NCBI RefSeq assembly: GCF_019443105.1
Contig: NZ_JAHZIJ010000002.1
Span: forward strand, 124,001-188,000
Direction of reading: 5' to 3'
DNA: 64,000 nucleotides
Source: Paenibacillus oenotherae
GTDB lineage: Bacteria > Bacillota > Bacilli > Paenibacillales > Paenibacillaceae
In this document: in pieces, positions 25,910 to 34,735 of the stretch
Numbering within the stretch: the first letter of the stretch is position 1
How the letters are laid out: each line of letters begins with the position of its first letter
Notes under the pieces: model-generated
What the model was told of the DNA's origin: nothing
The model's database searches: none
The model's input: the letters and a program-made list of their open reading frames with translations, nothing else
Position numbers and translations under genes: made by a program

Positions 25910-27946
25910 ATGCAATATATAAACATTACCCCGGTTTTTACAAGTGCCGCTAATGTTGGTGATGTCTCAATCATTGCCCCGAGCAGTGTGAATACAGCCC
26001 CTTACCTGGCATTCGACAGTAGCAATTCCACTCAATACAGAAGTGGTATTAGCCCTGTTTTCCCTGATTATATTGGTTTGAACTTCAACCGTTCTGTGTT
26101 AGTTAAGCGCTATTCCATTACATTCAACGGGTTTAATCTTACGAGTTGGACGCTGGAAGGAAGCAATAACAATTTCGGCTCATTCGATGTACTCCATACT
26201 GTCTCCAACTTCACATCTACTAACCTGGTGGAATACACCTTTGATCTCCCTACTCTCAACAGGTATAAGTCCTACCGTATTCGAGCTCTTGCAAGGGTCG
26301 GGACTAACAGCTGGGGAATTTCAGATCTGAAATTCCATGAGCTTGTATACAATAACAAAGTTATGGTGAAAGTAGATGGGAACTATAAACGATTTAATGA
26401 ATCTACTCATAAAACAAGCGATGCAATCCCGGCACTATCATCCAATATATCCTCCTCCAAAGGAACAGCAATTGCAAGCTCCTTTTATAGTGCAGGGTAT
26501 GAAGCATGGAAGGCGTTTAATGATTTGACTGATTTGGGCTGGTCAAGCTTAATAACCACCACCGGCTGGTTAGGGTTTGATTTCACCGTACCCATTATTA
26601 TTGGTAGATATACTTTAAAGCCAAAAAACTGGAATACAGCCGATCAATATAATGGTACAAAATGCGCACCTAAAACGTGGACATTCGAAGCTTCAAACGA
26701 TGGGAATAATTGGTCTGTATTAGATACAATTGATAATATGACGGATTGGACATTAGGTATCGACAAAGTATTTACTTTTAAAAACTACAACCCCTACAAG
26801 ATGTATCGAATAAATGTGAGTGCAATAAATGGGGGATTTTCTTTGACAATTGGGGAAATGCAGATGATGGAAGTTAATGTGATGCAGCATTGGCAAACTG
26901 TCACCTCTTCTCAACCAACCGAACAGCAGTTTTTGACACAAGGGATGGATCTGGATCCTATCAGCAAATTAACTAACGAAGACTTCCAAAGACTCGACCC
27001 AAGCAATAACAAAATAGAGCTGGTCTATTATACCGAAGAAACGGCCAAAACTTCTGCACAAGTTCAAATTACAGGCAACCTGAGCTTGCTGGATGAATTA
27101 ACGAATCCTGAACTGGTTCTCTGGTCTACAGATTCAACTATCGCAGCGAAAACAGTCACAATGTCTGCAATCCCCCACCCCCAATTGGTCATTCCAACTA
27201 GTCCTATTCCTTTGAATGGACAACTACAATCCATACTGACAACTATTAATCAGTCGGGACTTGGAGCAGTTAGCATGGTCGCCAGTTCTGATGGGGTTAT
27301 CTGGAAATCTATCCTTAATGGAGCATGGCAAACTATAAATATAGAAAATGCAGCCGACGTGAGGCTTGCAGGAATGACATCGACAGTCATTAATGCCGTC
27401 ACACAATCGCAATGGGAGAATCTTTCGCCGAGCGGACTTATAAGAATAGCCTACTTTTTGGAGCAGCGCACAGCTTCTGATGTAGCCGCTATCGCCTCTA
27501 TGCATGCTGCTGAAAAGTCTATCATCAGTACTCCATTACTCTTATCTACAGTAATTGCGTACAACGAATTAAACCATCAGTATTCCGGTCTGATGTTTAT
27601 GGACGCCTCACAAAATTATTATTCGACATCCCTGGGCGAAGTGCTAAAATACCTTAATTTCGGAACTTTAATCGCAGGCCAAACATCACTCGATGTCAAA
27701 GTCATTCTAGCGAACACCAACCCTTTTGACGTACAAAACATTCGTATTCATTCACAGCATGCTATAGATGGACTTATACTTCAGCTGAGCAAATCCAACG
27801 CCCCCTTTATCGGTGAAGAAACACTGACCTTTGATCAGGTTCTGGCGTTTGACAACACGTTGGATTTTTATATCAGGCTAGTAGTTGATCCTGCATCCAC
27901 GGGTGGCGGGAATTTTGATATTCATGTTGAAGCAGATCCTGCTTAA
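25910..27946 (+). CDS. Tail adhesin with two F5/8 type C (discoidin)-like domains
   Basis: A 678-residue protein, ATG 25910, with AGAAAGAAGG about 8 bp before. Two F5/8C-like domains are visible. Residues about 10-150 carry A-F-D-S-S-N-S-T-Q-Y ... W-T-L-E-G-S-N. Residues about 180-325 carry S-A-G-Y-E-A-W-K-A-F-N ... W-T-F-E-A-S-N-D-G and M-Y-R-I-N. The rest is beta-rich and unassigned. The second discoidin domain resembles that of the preceding 830-aa protein, pointing to duplication within the cassette. It probably binds cell-surface sugars or lipids. It lies 46 bp after the previous gene, with no promoter or terminator between. Confidence 0.6.
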   Translation: MQYINITPVFTSAANVGDVSIIAPSSVNTAPYLAFDSSNSTQYRSGISPVFPDYIGLNFNRSVLVKRYSITFNGFNLTSWTLEGSNNNFGSFDVLHTVSNFTSTNLVEYTFDLPTLNRYKSYRIRALARVGTNSWGISDLKFHELVYNNKVMVKVDGNYKRFNESTHKTSDAIPALSSNISSSKGTAIASSFYSAGYEAWKAFNDLTDLGWSSLITTTGWLGFDFTVPIIIGRYTLKPKNWNTADQYNGTKCAPKTWTFEASNDGNNWSVLDTIDNMTDWTLGIDKVFTFKNYNPYKMYRINVSAINGGFSLTIGEMQMMEVNVMQHWQTVTSSQPTEQQFLTQGMDLDPISKLTNEDFQRLDPSNNKIELVYYTEETAKTSAQVQITGNLSLLDELTNPELVLWSTDSTIAAKTVTMSAIPHPQLVIPTSPIPLNGQLQSILTTINQSGLGAVSMVASSDGVIWKSILNGAWQTINIENAADVRLAGMTSTVINAVTQSQWENLSPSGLIRIAYFLEQRTASDVAAIASMHAAEKSIISTPLLLSTVIAYNELNHQYSGLMFMDASQNYYSTSLGEVLKYLNFGTLIAGQTSLDVKVILANTNPFDVQNIRIHSQHAIDGLILQLSKSNAPFIGEETLTFDQVLAFDNTLDFYIRLVVDPASTGGGNFDIHVEADPA

Positions 27947-27976
27947 TCTCAATGCAATGGGATGGGAAGTGAGAAC

Positions 27977-29668
27977 TTGGAAAATGATAGTAAAAGTATA
28001 GGGGGATATATCTTTATTTCTCCCCGCAATAAAATGTCTGGGAAAGTTAATATAATCGGTTCCGGCAAGTCCAGTCTTCCGGCATCCATCACTGTATCTA
28101 AATTTGACAGCCTCCATGCCAATATTGCTGTTTATAGCGATTATGTGATTGAGGATGCCGGGAATCCGCCGAGAACAGGAAATCAGCGAAAGGCCAATAT
28201 TTATATTCGTTATAGACATCAGATACAGGGCTCGCTTTTCATTACGCCGACTAACCGAATGTCCGGGCTGCTTGATATTATTCAACCCCCAAGCTATATA
28301 ACTGAGCTGCCGTCTGTAAAAGATGCATTTGTTCGCAGCAATATTCCGACATTAAATTACGGTACAGAGCAATCCATGATTGTAGGCTGCAATTCCACCA
28401 ATAAGGAAAAATACAGATCTTTAATCCAATTTGATATAGACGAGCTTCCTGATAACATTACAGTGGAAAAAGCAGAGTTGAAGATGTTCAACTCTCAAGT
28501 CAATAACAGCAATCATCAAATCGGAGTATATACATCCTCCGCTTCGTGGGAAGAAACAGGCGTTACTTGGCTTAGTCAACCCGCCGTGCAAGAAATAATT
28601 ACAGTACAGAGTTTAGGCAGTCAGTCGGGATATATTCGTATTGACGTAACGAATCAAGTTAAAGAATGGTACGCCCACACTGACAGCAACTATGGCTTTA
28701 TTATTAAAGCTATGGACGAGGCGCATCCTCAAATTGAAAACTTCTCCACAAGAGAAAGCTCAAGCAATAAGCCATTCATTGAAGTTACCTATAAGCATAA
28801 CAAAATCTATAGCGCTGGAAGATCAGAAATACCTTCAAATATTGTTATTGTTCCCGTTGGCTATAAAAATATTATTGGAAAAATTGTTATTCCAGAGTAT
28901 GAGAGCGATAGGAACTTTCCATCCCATATACATGTACTGAATTTAAACTATTGGTTGGAAAGCCAACTGGTTGTCAATAAAAAGATCATGCCCTCCCATC
29001 TTATCGTCAGACAAAACAAGGATCACAGCATTCCTGGCCATGTCATTGTCAGAGTCAAGGGCGGACATTTGCCGCAGGATAGATTAATTGGGAATCTATT
29101 TGTTATCGCGAAGAGCAGACCAGGCAAAATAACAGTTAAATATAGGGACAGCATAAATGCTAGCCTTACTGTCAGAAGGATTATGCATGATCAAGATGAG
29201 ATTACGAGCAACCTGATTGTAATACGCAACAGTACAGTCGGGAATTTGATTGTAAGACAACAAGGCTCCAGAAGCTTGCCATCTTCCATTCAAACCAGAA
29301 TACATAAGGTCATTCCTTCGAATATTCTAATCAATAAAAAGATTATGCCTGGTCATCTTGTTGTTACTTACTACAAGCAAATAAATGGCCGAATCGATAT
29401 CCGCGAACATGACAATCTGACAAGTCGAATGATCGTACCTTACAGGAAAAATATTCCTGGCAGAATAGATATCATTTACGCCACCCATTTACCTTCCAGT
29501 ATTCAGGTATTGTCTGGATATTTGCGAGCAAACCTGATTATCCCAAGCTATGGCGAACACGTCATAACAGGCCGGATGATTGTAAGGGTCAAAGGAATAA
29601 GTGAGATCAACAGCTCTATTACCGTCGGCGGTGACAACATTCCCGGCGGATATGTATATATTTTATAA
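27977..29668 (+). CDS. Fibre protein with DNRLRE-like domain and repeating beta strands
   Basis: A 563-residue protein. I favour TTG 27977, which has GGAAGTGAG upstream, over ATG 27962, which has no ribosome site. Residues about 110-270 match the DNRLRE type (D-A-F-V-R-S-N ... N-Y-G-T-E ... L-I-Q-F-D-I ... V-E-K-A-E-L-K-M), a beta-sandwich often in secreted proteins. The flanks, and most of residues 300-560, are built from short units like 'xIPGxIxVrxxxxxxLxSxIxVr' (for example I-P-G-H-V-I-V-R, M-P-G-H-L-V-V, I-P-G-R-I-D-I), probably a trimeric beta-strand fibre. It is the last structural gene before lysis and probably reaches the target surface. Confidence 0.55.
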   Translation: MENDSKSIGGYIFISPRNKMSGKVNIIGSGKSSLPASITVSKFDSLHANIAVYSDYVIEDAGNPPRTGNQRKANIYIRYRHQIQGSLFITPTNRMSGLLDIIQPPSYITELPSVKDAFVRSNIPTLNYGTEQSMIVGCNSTNKEKYRSLIQFDIDELPDNITVEKAELKMFNSQVNNSNHQIGVYTSSASWEETGVTWLSQPAVQEIITVQSLGSQSGYIRIDVTNQVKEWYAHTDSNYGFIIKAMDEAHPQIENFSTRESSSNKPFIEVTYKHNKIYSAGRSEIPSNIVIVPVGYKNIIGKIVIPEYESDRNFPSHIHVLNLNYWLESQLVVNKKIMPSHLIVRQNKDHSIPGHVIVRVKGGHLPQDRLIGNLFVIAKSRPGKITVKYRDSINASLTVRRIMHDQDEITSNLIVIRNSTVGNLIVRQQGSRSLPSSIQTRIHKVIPSNILINKKIMPGHLVVTYYKQINGRIDIREHDNLTSRMIVPYRKNIPGRIDIIYATHLPSSIQVLSGYLRANLIIPSYGEHVITGRMIVRVKGISEINSSITVGGDNIPGGYVYIL

Positions 29669-29678
29669 TTTCACTCCT

Positions 29679-29710
29679 GAGAGAGCGCCCGCCCGGCGCT
29701 CTCTTTCTTT
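29679..29710 (+). terminator. Intrinsic terminator before the holin gene
   Basis: GAGAGCGCC (29681-29689) pairs with GGCGCTCTC (29695-29703) around a 5-nt loop, extended by two more pairs, then TTTCTTT. It separates the structural genes from holin and amidase. Confidence 0.7.
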
Positions 29711-29740
29711 CCAATAACCAAGCAAAGGAGCAGCAATCAT

Positions 29741-30187
29741 TTGGAACAATTTCCATTAAAAATAGTAGCAAACAGAGACTTCTCCTTCTTCTACACCTTT
29801 TCCGCAATGGCAGGGTCAGCGATTACATACGCGTTTGGAGGTTGGTCTGGAATTTTGGAAATTTTATTTCTATTTTTTATCGTCGATTATTTAAGCGGCT
29901 GCTTCGCCAGTATTAAAGAAGGGAAAGGATTGCGCAGCACGCTTGGCTTCTGGGGACTGTTGAAGAAAGGTCTGATGCTGCTTATGGTATTGATCGGGCA
30001 TCGGATTGACCTCGCACTGGGGTTTAACTTTGTTATGAGCGGCGTCATATACTTCTGGCTGTCTAACGAGCTTGTGTCCATTCTTGAGAACTACAGCAGA
30101 CTAGGGATGCGCACACCTGAAGCTCTGGCCAAAGTTCTCGCTATTCTTCAAGATCGAGGCGAAGCCGAGCATGATCAAACAAAATAA
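29741..30187 (+). CDS. Phage holin (toxin-secretion/phage-lysis holin family)
   Basis: A 148-residue protein, TTG 29741 with AAAGGAG 9 bp upstream. Three hydrophobic segments are visible (about residues 20-35, 42-60 and 80-115). The motif F-F-I-V-D-Y-L-S-G followed by a short basic stretch and L-R-S-T-L-G-F-W-G-L-L-K-K is the signature of the phage_holin_4_1 family (TcdE/BhlA-like). It permeabilises the membrane so that the amidase can reach the wall. The last 17 bp overlap the amidase start, so the two are coupled. Holin and amidase complete the release module of the tail locus. Confidence 0.85.
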   Translation: MEQFPLKIVANRDFSFFYTFSAMAGSAITYAFGGWSGILEILFLFFIVDYLSGCFASIKEGKGLRSTLGFWGLLKKGLMLLMVLIGHRIDLALGFNFVMSGVIYFWLSNELVSILENYSRLGMRTPEALAKVLAILQDRGEAEHDQTK

Positions 30188-31022
30188 CTTTATTCTCTTC
30201 GATTCAAGAGAGGAATTCAGACTGTGGCTATTCCAGCAGAAGGTTGCCCGGCCAATCTACAAGATCCAGAATCATCACACCTGGATTCCGAACTATGCTC
30301 ATTGCAACGGGAAGAATCATTTCGAGCGGCTTGAAGCGATGAGAAATTCACACATGCGGGATCGCAAATTCAGCGACATCGCCCAGCAGCTCACGACGTT
30401 TCCGGATGGCCGGATCGCCTATTCCTTAGGCAGGCCCTTCGATATCGCGCCGGCCGGCATTAAAGGGGCCAACGCCAATGGCATTTGCATCGAGCATATC
30501 GGCAATTTTGACTATCATGGCGACGAGATGAGCGCCCAGCACAGGCAGACGATATTATTCATCAACGCTGTTCTCTGCCAACGCTTCAATCTTCCTGTAC
30601 ATACGGAGCATATCGTCTACCATCACTGGTATTCCGCCAGCGGAGACACGGTTTATGATCTCAACTCAGGCAAGCGCTTGAAGGGCATCCCTGCCAAAAG
30701 CTGCCCCGGCACCAATTTTTTTGGCGGCAATACGGTGTCAGATGCACAGAAGAACTTTATTCCACACGTCAAAGTGGTATTAGCTGGCACAGCGGAACCG
30801 GACATACCCATTCCCAAAAGATCTGAAGAGGTGACAAACGATATGGTTGGACTTACACAATGGCAGCAGGAAATGGGCGAGCAAGCGGTCCGCTCTCTTG
30901 CGGAAGACGGACTGCTTCAAAACCCGAAGGAATGGCAGTCTAGACTGCATGAGAACATTCCCGGCTGGCTGTTCTTTTCTATGCTTGAAAGAATCTCAAC
31001 AATGAACAAGCCATCCAAATAG
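30171..31022 (+). CDS. N-acetylmuramoyl-L-alanine amidase, phage endolysin (Amidase_2 family)
   Basis: A 283-residue protein, ATG 30171, overlapping the holin gene. Residues 35-36 (N-H-H-T-W-I-P) supply a zinc-binding His. The second His is in H-T-E-H-I-V-Y-H-H and the Cys in K-S-C-P-G-T-N, so the family ligands are all present. The segment N-G-K-N-H-F-E-R ... S-D-I-A-Q-Q ... F-P-D-G is typical of clostridial and bacillar prophage amidases. It cleaves the amide bond between MurNAc and L-Ala in peptidoglycan. The C-terminal 60 residues are a helical tail that may bind the wall. There is no signal peptide, so release depends on the holin. This is the last gene of the phage block. Confidence 0.85.
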   Translation: MIKQNNFILFDSREEFRLWLFQQKVARPIYKIQNHHTWIPNYAHCNGKNHFERLEAMRNSHMRDRKFSDIAQQLTTFPDGRIAYSLGRPFDIAPAGIKGANANGICIEHIGNFDYHGDEMSAQHRQTILFINAVLCQRFNLPVHTEHIVYHHWYSASGDTVYDLNSGKRLKGIPAKSCPGTNFFGGNTVSDAQKNFIPHVKVVLAGTAEPDIPIPKRSEEVTNDMVGLTQWQQEMGEQAVRSLAEDGLLQNPKEWQSRLHENIPGWLFFSMLERISTMNKPSK

Positions 31023-31164
31023 CTCCATGATGGCAATAACATCTGTCATTCTTCGTATTTATTCACTTTGCAGCACTAATGTGGTAAGCCTCTCTCAAGC
31101 GATTTTTCAGGCGATCTGTTATCGTCATCCTAATCATTTCTCCGCTTGAGGGAAGCTCCATTAC

Positions 31165-31704
31165 CTATTCCAAGCAAGAGGCATGATAGGTTGGCGAGAT
31201 TATTTTATAATAGAATATCGTATCATGCAGATTGCCATCTGCCGAAATTGCGTAATTGGGAATGCTTCCTGCTTCTATATAACCATGCGATTGGTAGAGA
31301 TAATTCGAAGGGTCACCTGATCTGGTATCCAATACCAACAGGCTTCTCCCTTCTACCGCCGCCCTGTCTTCTACGGTGTTCATTAATGCTCTAGCGATCC
31401 CGTTTCTACGTTGACTTGGATGTACCATCAGCTTGGCTACCTCAGCTCTATGGGTCGCATTCTGCTTTAATGCCAGATGCAATTGAATCGTCCCGGCAAT
31501 CTTGTTCTCACTTCTGGCAATCCACAGTATAACGCCCGAGCCCAGCGCTTCCTTCCAATATTGTTTTGCGATCTCTTTACTTAATGGAGGTAAAAAACCA
31601 ATAGAAGCGCCATCCTCAACAATATCAATTAACAGTTCCGAGAGTTCTTCAACAATACTTGCGTCCAATTCCTTCAATTCTACTACGTTCAGATCGATGG
31701 TCAT
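31165..31704 (-). CDS. GNAT-family N-acetyltransferase
   Basis: A 179-residue protein. The ATG at 31704 (with GGGGGT 8 bp upstream) is favoured over an earlier in-frame ATG, which lacks a ribosome site. The acetyl-CoA-binding motif A appears as V-A-K-L-M-V-H-P-S-Q-R-R-N-G-I-A-R-A-L-M, with the usual Q/R-R-x-G-I/V-A loop, and motif B as L-L-V-L-D-T-R-S-G. The Y-L-Y-Q-S-H-G-Y-I-E-A segment is the common C-terminal GNAT strand. Substrate is unknown. It converges with the amidase gene across a 142-bp gap with no clear terminator, and lies outside the phage block. Confidence 0.85.
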   Translation of the reverse strand: MTIDLNVVELKELDASIVEELSELLIDIVEDGASIGFLPPLSKEIAKQYWKEALGSGVILWIARSENKIAGTIQLHLALKQNATHRAEVAKLMVHPSQRRNGIARALMNTVEDRAAVEGRSLLVLDTRSGDPSNYLYQSHGYIEAGSIPNYAISADGNLHDTIFYYKIISPTYHASCLE

Positions 31705-31929
31705 GTTTGCTACCCCCTTAATTGAAATAGGCATCTATACCCATACATTATCAATCCTAATAATACTATATTTTGCTATAATTATTAAATTATTTCCCGG
31801 CATCCAATTTAGCTTCTGAAGAACTCTTATCAGCACCCTTAACTATTTAAGAATCAGAAAAACACACAACTAATTTTCATTTTATCCAGCGTTTACTTTA
31901 TGTATACAAATAATAGGACTATCAATATA

Positions 31930-31958
31930 TTGACTGTTTCCTATTATTTTTTTACAGT
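31930..31958 (+). promoter_or_regulatory. Candidate promoter of the subtilisin gene
   Basis: TTGACT (31930-31935), a 17-bp spacer and TACAGT (31953-31958), 44 bp upstream of the protease start, in an AT-rich 270-bp divergent gap (31735-32001) that has no gene. Confidence 0.4.
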
Positions 31959-32001
31959 AATTATGCAACTATTTATTCCAAAACTTGTGAGGGGGAAAAT
32001 T

Positions 32002-34281
32002 GTGTTAAGAAAACTTATGCATGTAGCTGTTGTTGCGTCGATGATTACTTTTTCTATCGCCGCCGCTAGTCCGGCATCCGCCGTGTCGCAAGAACCGCAG
32101 AAGATCGTAGATCCGCAGCTGCTTCTGAATCCGTCAGGGGACAAACGCGTTATCGTCAAATATCGTCCCGAGGCAGCAGCAGCGAAAAAAGCAAGCAAAA
32201 AGAAATATAAAGACCACAAGAAATACAAGCACATTAATCTGGAGGCTATGACCGTATCGCAGGAGGAGCTGAAGGAATTAATCAATGACAGCAATATCCT
32301 CTCTATTGAGGAGGATGCGATCGGACGAGGCTCTGCGCAGACCGAGGATTGGGGAATTGCCAGAATCCAGGCCCCTCAGGGCTGGACCAACGGCTTGACC
32401 GGGGATAACATTAAAGTGGCTGTACTCGATTCCGGTATTGCAGACCACGATGATCTGGTCATCCAAAGCAAGGTCAACTTCACAGACAGCACCAGCACAA
32501 GCGATATCTATGGCCACGGCACCCATGTGGCGGGTATTATCGCGGCGAAGAATAACAGCATTGGAACGGTAGGCGCAGCGCCTGATGTTCTTTTGTATTC
32601 CGCTAAAGTGCTGGGTGACAACAATTATGGCTACTATTCCTGGTTTATTGACGGCATCGACTGGGCCATTGATAACAATATGGATATCATCAACATGAGC
32701 CTGAGCGGGGAATCGTATTCATCCGCATTTGAAGATGCTTGTGATGCAGCCTATGACAATGGCATTCTTATCCTCGCTGCCGCAGGGAACAACAGCTCCA
32801 ATACGAGCAGCGACGATCCTGATCGTTATCCGGCTGCATTCGACTCCGTTATCGCGGTGGCCAATGCGACCTCAACAGATGAGAGAAACAGCTCGTCCAA
32901 CAAGGGGCCGCATCTGGAGCTGACCGGACCGGGTACGAGCGTCTACAGCACATACAATAATAACGGGTATACGTATATGACAGGAACCTCCATGGCAACC
33001 CCTTACGCGGCTGGAATTGCTGCACAATATATGGAGCAATATCCGACCTATACGGTCGCACAAATCCGCGCGAAGCTGGCGGAGACCGCACAGGATCTAG
33101 GTGCCCCTGGACGTGACAGCTCCTACGGCTACGGTATGGTGCAGGCGCCTTACAGCGTGCCTATCGGTGATGGATTATTCGGGCAATATTATAATAATGC
33201 CGACCTTACCAGCCTGGTTACGACCCGCAAGGACGCCAAGGTCGATTTCAATTGGGGTTCAGGCAGTCCAGTTACTGGCGTGGATGCCGACTCGTTCAGC
33301 GTCCGCTGGATCGGACAGGTTCTGCCTAAGTATACGGAAACCTATACGTTCTATACCAGTACGGATGACGGCGTCCGCTTGTGGGTCAACGGAACGCTTC
33401 TTATCGACCACTGGGTTAATCAGGCGTTAACGGAATACAGCGGCACGATTTCACTAACAGCTGGACAGAAGTATGATATCAAGATGGAGTATTATGACAA
33501 CGCCTACGATGCGGCCGCATACCTATCATGGTCAAGCAGCAGCCAGTCGAAGCAAATTATTCCCAAGAACCAATTGTTCGCAGTACTGCCCGCTCCAGCT
33601 ACACCAACCGGATTGACGGCAACGGCAGGCACCTCGCAGGCGTCCTTATCATGGAGCGCAGCCAGCAATGCGACAGGCTATAATGTGAAGCGCTCGACTT
33701 CAAGCGGCGGGCCCTATACAACAGTAGGCACGAATGTATCGGCAACCAGCTTTACCGATACCGGACTGGCCAATAACACCACCTATTACTATGTAGTCAG
33801 CGCCGTCAACAGCACGGGAGAAAGCGCCAATTCCGCTCAGGCCAGCGTCACCTTGCAGACTAACGGCCTGCTTGGGCAGTATTACGACAACGCCGATCTT
33901 ACCAATCTTATTACAACGCGCACAGATGCCAACGTCAACTTCAACTGGGGAACAGGCAGTCCAGCCTCCGGTGTAGGCAGCGACACGTTCAGCGTCCGCT
34001 GGACAGGCAAAGTGGCACCATTGTATACAGAAACCTACACGTTCTATACCAATACCGATGATGGTGTCCGTCTATGGGTCAACGGTTCGCTCCTTATCGA
34101 CCACTGGGTTGATCAGGGGGCAACGGAGTACAGCGGCACCATTACATTGAATGCCGGACAGAAGTACGATATCAAGATGGAATACTACGACAACATCGTT
34201 GGCGCAGTCGCTCAACTGTCATGGTCAAGCAGCAGCCAGAGCAAGCAAATTATACCTTCCTCGCAGCTCTTCATTCCGTAA
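32002..34281 (+). CDS. Secreted subtilisin-family serine protease (S8) with PA14-FN3-PA14 tail
   Basis: A 759-residue precursor. GTG 32002, with GAGGGGG upstream, is preferred because it begins directly with a signal peptide (basic start, hydrophobic core, A-S-A cleavage site near residue 26). An inhibitor-I9-like propeptide spans about 35-105. The S8 catalytic triad is Asp143 (V-L-D-S-G), His172 (H-G-T-H-V-A-G) and Ser330 (G-T-S-M-A-T-P), with Asn in A-A-A-G-N-N. A PA14 domain (about 390-530), a fibronectin type III domain (about 535-620) and a second PA14 domain (about 625-759) follow. PA14 domains often bind glycans, which suggests attachment to or digestion of glycosylated matter. The two PA14 domains are close copies. 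Confidence 0.9.
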   Translation: MLRKLMHVAVVASMITFSIAAASPASAVSQEPQKIVDPQLLLNPSGDKRVIVKYRPEAAAAKKASKKKYKDHKKYKHINLEAMTVSQEELKELINDSNILSIEEDAIGRGSAQTEDWGIARIQAPQGWTNGLTGDNIKVAVLDSGIADHDDLVIQSKVNFTDSTSTSDIYGHGTHVAGIIAAKNNSIGTVGAAPDVLLYSAKVLGDNNYGYYSWFIDGIDWAIDNNMDIINMSLSGESYSSAFEDACDAAYDNGILILAAAGNNSSNTSSDDPDRYPAAFDSVIAVANATSTDERNSSSNKGPHLELTGPGTSVYSTYNNNGYTYMTGTSMATPYAAGIAAQYMEQYPTYTVAQIRAKLAETAQDLGAPGRDSSYGYGMVQAPYSVPIGDGLFGQYYNNADLTSLVTTRKDAKVDFNWGSGSPVTGVDADSFSVRWIGQVLPKYTETYTFYTSTDDGVRLWVNGTLLIDHWVNQALTEYSGTISLTAGQKYDIKMEYYDNAYDAAAYLSWSSSSQSKQIIPKNQLFAVLPAPATPTGLTATAGTSQASLSWSAASNATGYNVKRSTSSGGPYTTVGTNVSATSFTDTGLANNTTYYYVVSAVNSTGESANSAQASVTLQTNGLLGQYYDNADLTNLITTRTDANVNFNWGTGSPASGVGSDTFSVRWTGKVAPLYTETYTFYTNTDDGVRLWVNGSLLIDHWVDQGATEYSGTITLNAGQKYDIKMEYYDNIVGAVAQLSWSSSSQSKQIIPSSQLFIP

Positions 34282-34422
34282 TAAGCAATAAACAAAGGGC
34301 TGCTTGAAAGTATATATTCAATGATCAAATCCCAAATGATGCGAAAAGATGCTTCCAGAACCACGGAAAAGGAGGCCACTGACAAAGTCTTTAAGAACAA
34401 TTTAAATGGCTTCCCAAAACAC

Positions 34423-34472
34423 AAAAAATCCGTTTTTAGCCTGTGAGATGGCTTTAAACGGATTTTTTCATT
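34423..34472 (+). terminator. Intrinsic terminator, probably bidirectional, after the protease
   Basis: AAAAAATCCGTTT (34423-34435) pairs with AAACGGATTTTTT (34456-34468) with an inner AGCC/GGCT stem. There are A and T runs on both sides. It is about 140 bp after the protease stop. Confidence 0.7.
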
Positions 34473-34617
34473 TTTTATGTATATGGGGCCACCTTTCTGC
34501 CCTCCCTTCCTCCAAATATGGTTTGACGCAGCGTGGCGGAGGAAGAAGCCTGCGAATGTGCATGCATTTCGGTTACAAGACGCCATAATGGCAAATTTCC
34601 TGCGATCATGCATGAAT

Positions 34618-34735
34618 GTGAGAAAAAATCGGCCGTAAAGAGGAAACTAAGGTGTAATACCTGCACGCTGGCAGGCATTTTACCTTCATGGGGTCAGAAG
34701 CTGGCAAATAAATGCCGTTTCGCATGTTTCGCCTC
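34618..34735 (-). repeat. 118-bp dispersed repeat, copy B (inverted partner of 7377-7494)
   Basis: The reverse complement aligns end to end with 7377-7494, same length, with scattered substitutions and no large gap. In this copy the hairpin arms carry mismatches, so the stem is less perfect. It lies in the gap between the protease and greA. Confidence 0.75.

Larger units (their letters stand above)
1..31022. mobile_element. SPbeta-related, headless phage-tail locus (tailocin-like); left end not in window
   Basis: A continuous phage-derived block. Leftward regulatory genes (1-2,333) face a rightward block that starts with a YonO-like RNA polymerase and continues through tail tube, chaperones, tape measure, distal tail, Tal-like, PAAR-like, adhesion, holin and amidase genes. 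What is seen: no head, portal, terminase, replication or active integrase gene lies between the polymerase and the lysis genes. In SPbeta, the late block after yonO also carries packaging and head genes. Inference: the locus builds a headless, flexible tail-like particle released by holin and amidase. Alternatively it is a decaying prophage or a phage with split modules, because the left end is outside the window. No attachment-site repeat was found at the right edge near 31,022. Confidence 0.7.

Noticed and set aside
31080-31160. Terminator between amidase and acetyltransferase genes
   Set aside because: The inverted copies CTCAAGCG and CGCTTGAG are about 45 bp apart with no T run, so I do not call a terminator.
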